From: Dentipellis sp. KUC8613
Taxonomy: Eukaryota > Basidiomycota > Agaricomycetes > Russulales > Hericiaceae
Assembly: GCA_002286715.1 (NCBI GenBank)
Contig: NSJX01000057.1
Span: forward strand, 5,251 to 69,250
Direction of reading: 5' to 3'
DNA length: 64,000 bases
Part shown: one piece after another, positions 57,285 to 64,000 of the stretch
Layout of the letters: every line of letters begins with the position of its first letter
How positions within the stretch are numbered: the first letter of the stretch is position 1
Program-made: the position numbers and the translations under genes
The notes under the pieces: generated by a model
Seen by the model: only the letters and a program-made list of their open reading frames with translations
What the model was told of the DNA's origin: nothing
Databases searched by the model: none

Positions 57285-57377
57285 TTCCCATTAGCCGACT
57301 TGAACGACTGACCTCGTCATGCGGGCTGGACATGCCAGGCTACTAGTGACGCGCTCTACCAGCTGAGCTAAACGGGA
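57285..57377 (-). tRNA. tRNA-Thr (anticodon AGT) with a 20-base intron
   Basis: Folds as a complete cloverleaf on the minus strand. The acceptor stem pairs TCCCGTT with AATGGGA (one G-T pair), discriminator A at 57285. The D stem is GCTC/GAGC, the anticodon stem CGTCA/TGACG, and the T stem AGTCG/CGGCT closes a TTCAAGT loop. The anticodon loop reads C-T-A-G-T-A then the intron, giving anticodon AGT (threonine, codons ACU and, after inosine formation, ACC). The 20-base intron sits after position 37, the canonical nuclear tRNA intron site. A second gene with an identical mature sequence but a different intron lies 86 bases upstream on the same strand. Confidence 0.93.
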
Positions 57378-57437
57378 CATGTTGGAGAAGTGCTGGTAAG
57401 CGTCTAGAGTGCTTGGCAAGGGAAGTGCACCGGAAGC

Positions 57438-57442
57438 AAAAA
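57438..57442 (-). terminator. Probable RNA polymerase III terminator of the second tRNA-Thr gene
   Basis: Five T residues on the minus strand, 21 bases past the tRNA 3' end at 57464, a spacing like that of the neighbouring gene. Confidence 0.55.
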
Positions 57443-57463
57443 TGGAAAGTAACCATACTTCCG

Positions 57464-57551
57464 TTCCCATTAGCCGACTTGAACGACTGACCTCGTCATT
57501 GAACCAGGTGAGGGTACTAGTGACGCGCTCTACCAGCTGAGCTAAACGGGA
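57464..57551 (-). tRNA. tRNA-Thr (anticodon AGT) with a 15-base intron
   Basis: Same mature cloverleaf as the gene at 57285-57377: acceptor TCCCGTT/AATGGGA, D stem GCTC/GAGC, anticodon stem CGTCA/TGACG, T loop TTCAAGT. The intron after position 37 is 15 bases and unrelated in sequence to the 20-base intron of its neighbour. The two genes are in tandem, so a local duplication with free change of the intron is likely. Confidence 0.93.
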
Positions 57552-57727
57552 GATACAAGAGTCATGGCAGGGCAGGCCATGTGGTGGGCGCCAGGGGCCA
57601 GCGGTGCGGCGGGGGAGATGGAGATGGAGGGGATCTGGATGGGACGGCAAGAGGCGTGATGGGACGGGCGGGGCCGTGGGATCTGAGATGGGATCGGGGA
57701 CGGGAGGGGTTAAAATGGAGAAAAAGG

Positions 57728-57734
57728 TATAAAA
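57728..57734 (+). promoter_or_regulatory. TATA box of the cyclophilin gene
   Basis: TATAAAA, 61 bases before the ATG at 57789. Confidence 0.55.
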
Positions 57735-57788
57735 GTGAGCAAGCGACGGACGAGTGCGAGTGCGAGTGCAAGTGCCAGACTGTCCGCG

Positions 57789-58625
57789 ATGGACTCTCCG
57801 TCGCCCGTGCCCCCGCCGACGCTCTTCCCCCTCCGCCCCGCAGAGCCCCACCACAGCGATGTCTACGTGCGTCTCACCTCTCCCATAACGTGACGTGACT
57901 TGACTCCCCCACATCCAGTTCGATATCAGCATCGACCACCGCCCCGCCGGCCGTGTCCGCTTCCGCCTCTTCGACGACGTCACCCCCGCCACCGCCCGCA
58001 ACTTTCGCGAGCTCGCCACCGGCGCGCACGGCTTTGGCTACGCCGACTCGACCATCCACCGCATCATCCCCAACGTGCGTCCGCGCCCTCCCCCTCCATT
58101 CTCCCATTCTCCGCATGCTGACCGCGTGCATCATCATCACCATCTAGTTCATGGTCCAGGGCGGCGACATCACCGCGCGCGACGGCACCGGCGGGCGGTC
58201 CATCTACGGCCCTAAATTTGAAGGTCCGTCCGCGTTCCCGTCGTTCCATCGTGTCGTCCCGTCTTGCCGTCTGCGCGTGCCCATGCTTAGCTATTTTCAG
58301 ACGAGAACTTCGCCATCCCGCACGACCGCCCCGGCCTCCTCTCCATGGCCAACCGCGGCCCGGGCACCAACAGCTCCCAGGTGCGCCTGCCCCCCCATCC
58401 CGCGCTGTCTCTGCATCCTGCATCCTTGAGCTCGCGTGCTGACGCAGAGGTGCGCAGTTCTTCATCACGACGGCGCCCGCGCCGTGGTGCGACGGCAAGA
58501 ACGTCGTCTTTGGCGAGGTCGTGGACGGGCTCGAGGTCGTAAGGCGCATACAGGGCTTCATGTCCGACCATATCCTCCGCAAGCCCAGCGTCGATGTGCG
58601 CATCGTGCGCTCGGGCGTGCTGTAG
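57789..58625 (+). CDS. Cyclophilin-type peptidyl-prolyl cis-trans isomerase
   Basis: Enzyme that interconverts cis and trans peptide bonds before proline; a single cyclophilin domain. Five exons close exactly at 185 residues: 57789-57866, 57919-58074, 58148-58223, 58301-58380 and 58458-58625. Family blocks in order: [47 protein letters not shown] with the active-site Arg, Phe, Met and Gln, [29 protein letters not shown], and [19 protein letters not shown] with the conserved Trp and His/Asn region of the ligand pocket. The N-terminus has a short Pro-rich extension ([20 protein letters not shown]) without a clear signal peptide, so a cytosolic or nuclear location is likely. Two nearby AG acceptors (58447 and 58457) precede exon 5; only the second keeps the frame. 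Confidence 0.94.
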
Positions 58626-58738
58626 CAAGGAGCTAGCCAGCACGCGCGTGCGGACTGGGATGATGCGCGCGTGCCGGCGGCGCGTATCGAGTCGGCGGCT
58701 GCAGTACGTATACGAACATGCGACAGACGCACCAGAAT

Positions 58739-58786
58739 TAGGACCCGGACCCGGAACCAGGATTAGGATCAGGATCAGGATCAGCA
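58739..58786. repeat. Hexamer-type tandem repeat (GGACCC then GGATCA units)
   Basis: Imperfect run of 6-base units just downstream of the cyclophilin stop codon. Confidence 0.8.
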
Positions 58787-59369
58787 TATACTCACCATTC
58801 ACCCACCACACGCCCACCCACCCATGCACCTATTCACCCGCACACGCCCGCACACTCACCTGCGGATACATCATGTCACTATAGCGTACCATCACCTCGT
58901 AGCATCACCCACTCACCTCACCTCGCCTCACCTCATCTCACTTCGTCTTACGGAAACGTACTCACCGCATTCTCACTCGCCTACCGACTTCGACCACTGC
59001 ACACCCACACCCACACGCTCCCTCGCATCTGTCTCCCCTTTCTCTCTTTCCTTCTGTTTCTGTTTCTCTGTCTCCATCGTCATGTTCAGCTCTAGCCCTA
59101 GCTCTTACCTGTCGCCTAATATCCCCGCCGCACCCCGCACCCCTCCCACTCTCCTTCACCCTCTCTCTCTCTCCATCTCATCTCTCGCTCCATCTCATCT
59201 CACCGTGTCTCAGTCCCCATCGGATCTCGCCAAAATCGCACCTACCCCCGCCACCCCACATACCGCCTCCTACTTCTACTCTTACATTTACTTTTACTCT
59301 ACTACTTATAGCCCGTAACGTCCTGTCCTGTCTTGTTTTGTTCTTCTATCTTCTAACTCTCTCTGGTAT

Positions 59370-59405
59370 CGTATTGTCGTATTGTCGTATTGTCGTATTG
59401 TCGTG
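59370..59405. repeat. Tandem repeat of the 8-base unit GTCGTATT
   Basis: Four head-to-tail near-perfect copies. Confidence 0.85.
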
Positions 59406-62400
59406 TTTCGGCGCCGCGCTGCGCGTTGCTTGCTGTTTGCTTGGTGGGTATCCCCGGCGGGGGCTCGAGTGCGTGCGATGGTTCGATGATGGACGTGCGG
59501 GTAGGTGGGTCCCGCTCGTGGTGGTATTAGGAGCGGCGAAGTGTACGGTGCGTACCCGTCTACTTGCACAGCCTGACCAGCGAACCGGCGAGCGAGCAGA
59601 CGTCGGGAGATACTTGCACACGAATGAGGATATCAATGGTACGAAGGTGAGCGTTCGCGAGACGCCGGCTGATACTGATGATGGTCAGCAACCATGCATC
59701 GCGCCGGTGGCTGTCATGTTGTATCGGGCTGCAGGCTATGCGCACTACGAACGTTCAACGTTCAACATTGGACAGACTAAGTAGGGCTGTTGCAATTGGG
59801 ATGCGGGCGGTCGACTCGCGGAGAGGCGTGAGTGCGGATTGCTCCCTGTGCGGCGGAGGCGGACGTCGCTGATTCGGTTCGTCGCGGTGTTGTGCGTGTA
59901 TGCGGGTTAGCGGGGCGGAGGGGCTGGAGGTGGATTGTGAGGTCGTTGGGGTTTCGCTTGAGTCATCGTGTCGGGCGGGACGCGGGCGGGCGGGGAGAAG
60001 GGCAAGATGCGGAGGTGCAGGTTCAGGGAAGAGGTGCGTACGAAGTCATCTTGCGTTTTTCGGATCGCGCTGATGACTACGTAGCTGCGTCTTATGAAGA
60101 CGGCGGAGATATGTCAGGACCTCGAGCTTCAGACTTTCTTTCACGACGGAACGCGGAACGCGTCGGACGTGCTGCTCTACTCGACTCGCCGTGCGCTGCC
60201 TCAGTACTCGGCTCGCAGTGCGTATCGCACACCTGCAAAACACGATCTTCGACAGCGCGATCTAGGATCTACCCTTGACAGCGCGATCCACAGCTAGGAT
60301 CCGATCCACGCGCGTCTCTTCTGCGAGCTGGATTTACGCACTGCACCTGAAGCCTCGCCACCGGTCGTACGTACGTACATATACACCCCCCCCCCCTCCT
60401 TTCCTCACCTGCTCTGCCCCGACCCTCTTCACCCAAATCCCCAACCTCCGCACAGTCACTTCTTCACCCCATCAACCCCCTCAGGCCTCAGGCTTCAAAG
60501 CCCATCACGCGCACGCGCACAGTGGGACGTCATCGCGCTGCGTGCCGCACTCTGCATGCCGCACGCCGCATGCCTCCGGTCCAACATGCTGGACAGAAAT
60601 AGGGATAGGGACAGAAACAGAAACAGGGATGGAAGACAAGAACGCATGCATCGGAAGGACGTGACGGGGGGCGTGCTTCTGATCCGCGCCGAGGACGTGT
60701 TGGGTATCCAGGATGGGCAGCCGTGGTCCGTGGTGGTTCGCCTGGATGGAGGTTGGGGAAGGGCTTCTGATGCGCGTGCTCGTGTGTGTGTGTGTGCGGG
60801 GGTGAGGTTTGAAGGGGGCGCGGGGTCGTGAGGGAGTCTAGGGGTCGTGTGCAGGGGTACGTGCGTATGGATTGAATCACATCCGTGTACGGCGAGTCGA
60901 GGTGAGTTGAGTTTGGGGTAAAGGTGAGGTTGTCTCCGGCTCCCGTGACGGTAGATCCGTCTGACGTTCTGTCCTCGCTTCATTTGATAGGTCTCGACCA
61001 GGTATGGACGCATGACGTATGGGACGCACGATGTACAGGACGCACGAGTACGTATATGACAATGATAGGATATGATTTGCGTTTAGGGTTTGTATACCGG
61101 CATCGTATTTCAGGTCCGTTTGGCAAGCTCGTCATTCGTCGCTCGGCGCCGCTCATCCCGCTGCGCGGCGACAGTGATGGGACGCCGTGAGCTGGAACGT
61201 CGACGTGCGCGCTGGGGTACGTGGGTTGGTGTCGGCGTTGGTCTGGGTTGCGGTGGGTTCCGCGTCTCGATTCTTCCTCGGGCTATACTTATGCTGACGC
61301 CAGAATCACAGACTCCATATCGCACTCTCTCCGCTGCGATACAGGCCAGCATGAGATAACCCGCCGAGCCTGCGCTCCCCCTCACCCGTCACTGAACAAG
61401 CACCCATGCGCACGCGACCTTGCACAGACGCATACGTCAGTACGTATACGTAAAATGCCTCACCCCGCACCATGCGCTGGCCTGCGGACCATGAGCATGG
61501 GCCTGGCCCGATCTCCACGTACCTCCATCTCTGCGTCTATATCTCCGTATGTATGTGGGCATGGGCATCCTTATTTCGTATCTCCATCCGAGTGTGCCGG
61601 TCATTTCATTTCATCTCGTATCGTATCGTATCGTCGCTTTATATCTGGGTCTTCTGCAGATCTATCTGCCCCGCACGATCCACGGCGCGCGATCCGCGAG
61701 GCTCGAGGAGTAAGTAGGACGTCATGCAATATTGCGATATAATGAAATTTCATTGATTTCATTAAGTATACACGCGCCCGGGCTCCTCATGATCATACGA
61801 GGGCGTTGACGGTCACGGGTGTCTGTCTGTCTGCGCGCGGGTGTCTGTCTGCCCTCGGGTGTTGACGTGGTCGAGCGGGTCGTGTGCTCGGCCGGTCGGG
61901 CATTCGGACGTCGGATGTGGCTCTGGGGTTACGCGGTTCATCGGAGGTACGTAGGTACGTAGGTAGGAAGACGTTCGGGTGTTCGGTGATAACTCTGTCT
62001 CGTCGTTCAGCGGTCGGCTGTGGGGTGTGGCCTGAGTCCGATGGGAGGTGGGCGTTCGAGTCCGACCCGACGCAAGGCGGCTGTGGGCGTCCTGAGTCCG
62101 AGTCCGATGGGATGCGGACGACGGAGGTGAAGAAGGTGAATGAGAGGAGGGATGCGAGGATGGAGGGTGGGATGGGATGGCCGGTGATGTCGGGTTCGAG
62201 CGTTGGGGTTGGGTGGTCGGCCGAAGGTGAGGTGAGGGTGGACGGGGTTGTGGGTTGTTCGGGAGGAATAAGGGGAGGAGAAGAACGTGGTGAGTCGTCG
62301 CTTCGTGGATACTTGTCTGGTTCTCATTGTCCGGTGAGTATCAGCTTCAGCGTCGACGCAGCGGGTCTCTAGATGCTATAGACCACCCGCTAGTATCGAT

Positions 62401-63320
62401 GGACGTGCCGCAGCTACCACAGGCCTAGGCACAACAGTGGCATGGTGTAAATGCCTCGTTCCCACTTCATCCCCGTACGCTCAACGGCATCGTATCAGAC
62501 GTACCAGGATAACTCACAGTGCGTCTTGCGCAGTTGAGTTGCTTGACCTCACATTCAGGCTTGCGCATACGTGCGCCTTCCATGGCTCTCGGAAGTGAGT
62601 TCCAGTCCGGTGCTGTACACCGCGCGGCAACATCGCGGCTGCTCCAACTCTAAATTATAGCCTCGCGCCTCGGACGTGGAAGTGTTCGTATGCCCTGCAA
62701 TGCACTGATTCCGCGGAGAGCATGGCCGCAGACCGGAATAGCAGACTCGGGAGCGCACACGACACCTATATGCCGCACCTACAATCGCTACAGGCAGCGG
62801 CTTCGCTGTCCATCCTGCGGCATATATGCGCATTTATGCTGCCGAGAAGCACATGCGGGGCTACTAGTCAAAGAAAGTAAGCAGCTGCAGTCGTCCCGGG
62901 CCCTTCAACTGCCGCAGCCGCAGGCCAGTTCTCGCACTGACACGATGCATGCTAGCATGAAGTACCCACCGGCCGTCAGATAGACTCGTTCCCCGCACCC
63001 GTCGTCCGTCGTGGCACCCTCCCCGCTCACCTCGCCGACCGACATTACACCGACACCATCCCCCAGCGCCCCGACGGCAACACGCGACAAGGAGAACAGA
63101 ACAAAACACGCGCACGCACGCACGCACGGAGGTCAGAACGTTCCCCTTCCACATTCCACCGAAGCCCTTCTCCTTCTCCTGCTCCGTCCCGGCGTCAGAG
63201 CTTCGGCTTCGGATTCTGGAAGGCACGCGCCGTGTCGGCGGGTCGGCGTGCGGCGTGGGGGGCGTGTGCGCTTCTGCCGCCGCTCTGCCCCCATTGGCAT
63301 CTATCCCACCTTACGCTCGC

Positions 63321-63390
63321 AGGCTCGCAGGCTCTCATGATCAGGCTCGCAGGCTCGCAGGCTCTCATGATCAGGCTCGCAGGCTCGCAC
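63321..63390. repeat. Tandem repeat of AGGCTCGC/AGGCTCTCATGATC units
   Basis: Nested repeat: an 8-base AGGCTCGC word and a 22-30 base unit ending in CTCATGATC are repeated two to three times. Confidence 0.85.
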
Positions 63391-63426
63391 GGCGCGGAAC
63401 AGGCGACCCGATCGGGACGTCCGCAC

Positions 63427-63476
63427 TGTGGATATGGATGTGGATATGGATATGGATGTGGATATGGATGTGGACA
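63427..63476. repeat. Hexamer tandem repeat GGATAT/GGATGT
   Basis: About eight consecutive 6-base units alternating GGATAT and GGATGT. Confidence 0.88.
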
Positions 63477-64000
63477 GGCGCGCGCCGATGGTGGTGGCCT
63501 CTGTGCATGGGGCATAGGGCCTGGGGCGCACATTGCCGAATTCGAAGAAGGGAGCGTGAGGAGGCAGCGAGAAGGGACCAAGGACCGAGTAGCGGGAAAG
63601 GCCCGTGCGTCCTAGGGAGTCGAGTCGAGGCCCAGTGGCCAGCGCGTCCGAATGCAGATGCAGATGCGTGGCGCCGCTTTGAGTCTGACAGGCTGATAGA
63701 TGCCGATGCACGGCGTCGACATGGACGCTTCTCAATGCGGACACGGACGCTTTCGAATTCGATATTCCATTTGATTCCGTTCTGTTCTGTCGTGCGGCTG
63801 GTGTTTCATGTGGGATGACAGCGACAGCGACGTCGACCCGTCGGGATCCTCCGCGTCTGTGCCGGACTGCTGGTGCACTCGATGCGGCGGGCGTCCGGAG
63901 GCTGCCGTGGGCTGGAGGGTTGCAGGTCCGTCGGAAATTTTGAAACAGCCTTATCATAGATGATAATGCTATTTTGAGAATCGTCCATTATCATAGAAGA

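Larger units (their letters stand above)
58626..64000. other. Gene-poor, repeat-rich region
   Basis: About 5.4 kb to the end of the window with no gene I can support. Frames are numerous because the DNA is GC- and repeat-rich, but none has a recognisable domain or a paralogue in the window. Several short tandem repeats are listed separately. An AT-rich inverted pair (TTATCAT...ATGATAA) lies near 63951-63967, and a perfect palindrome AATGAAATTTCATT at 61741-61754. Confidence 0.45.

Noticed and set aside
58824..59318. A 164-codon plus-strand frame rich in Ser, Thr, His and Pro
   Set aside because: It arises from C/T-rich low-complexity DNA; no domain and no ordered segment.
61741..61754. Perfect 14-base palindrome AATGAAATTTCATT as a possible operator
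   Set aside because: Isolated, with no nearby gene; palindromes of this size occur by chance in a window this long.

Overview
The window is nuclear DNA of a filamentous basidiomycete, most likely a plant-litter or wood-associated Agaricomycete. The reasons: genes are cut by many 45-60 base introns with GT...AG ends and CTNAC-like branch points; codon use is GC-rich; several genes belong to families typical of mushrooms (riboflavin-aldehyde-forming-enzyme-like/RlpA small secreted proteins, CE16-type GDSL acetylesterases, expanded F-box/LRR proteins); and nuclear tRNA genes carry introns. There is no operon structure.

Layout. 1-21 kb is a nutrition-flavoured region: a hexose-type MFS transporter (+), two neighbouring secreted double-psi-beta-barrel proteins (-), a gene-poor 5 kb stretch holding a candidate 0.4 kb inverted-repeat transposon, a peroxisomal acyl-CoA oxidase-like gene (+), and two GDSL acetylesterase paralogues (-) flanking a polyol/inositol-type MFS transporter (-). 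21.5-24 kb holds two housekeeping genes, an IMPACT/YIH1-domain protein and ribosomal protein eL8. 24.7-48 kb is dominated by an F-box/LRR family: three open genes (A 24.7 kb, B 27.2 kb, E 46.3 kb on the minus strand) and two decayed copies (C 36.7 kb, D 39.3 kb), interleaved with a mitochondrial-looking hotdog thioesterase, a conserved fungal protein of unknown role and the XPF/Rad1 DNA-repair nuclease. 48.5-58.6 kb holds a third RlpA-like gene, a class-B-like J-domain protein with an unusual SPGP repeat domain, another fossil of F-box sequence, two intron-containing tRNA-Thr(AGU) genes and a cyclophilin. 58.6-64 kb shows no gene I can support and is rich in short tandem repeats.

How the genes fit together. 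Sugar and polyol uptake, secreted de-acetylating esterases, small secreted barrel proteins and peroxisomal fatty-acid oxidation suit a saprotroph feeding on plant polymers. The F-box genes would supply substrate receptors of SCF ubiquitin ligases. The F-box copies are the most dynamic part of the window: copy D is a mosaic of three different family members, and comparison of copies exposes a hidden in-frame intron in gene B. The most unusual protein is the J-domain protein near 51 kb, with about eleven clear copies of an S-P-G-P motif between its J domain and its C-terminal domain.

Gene models were spliced by hand from frame, splice signals and paralogue comparison; no database search was run. 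Exon borders given to the base are those where the spliced reading frame closes exactly.
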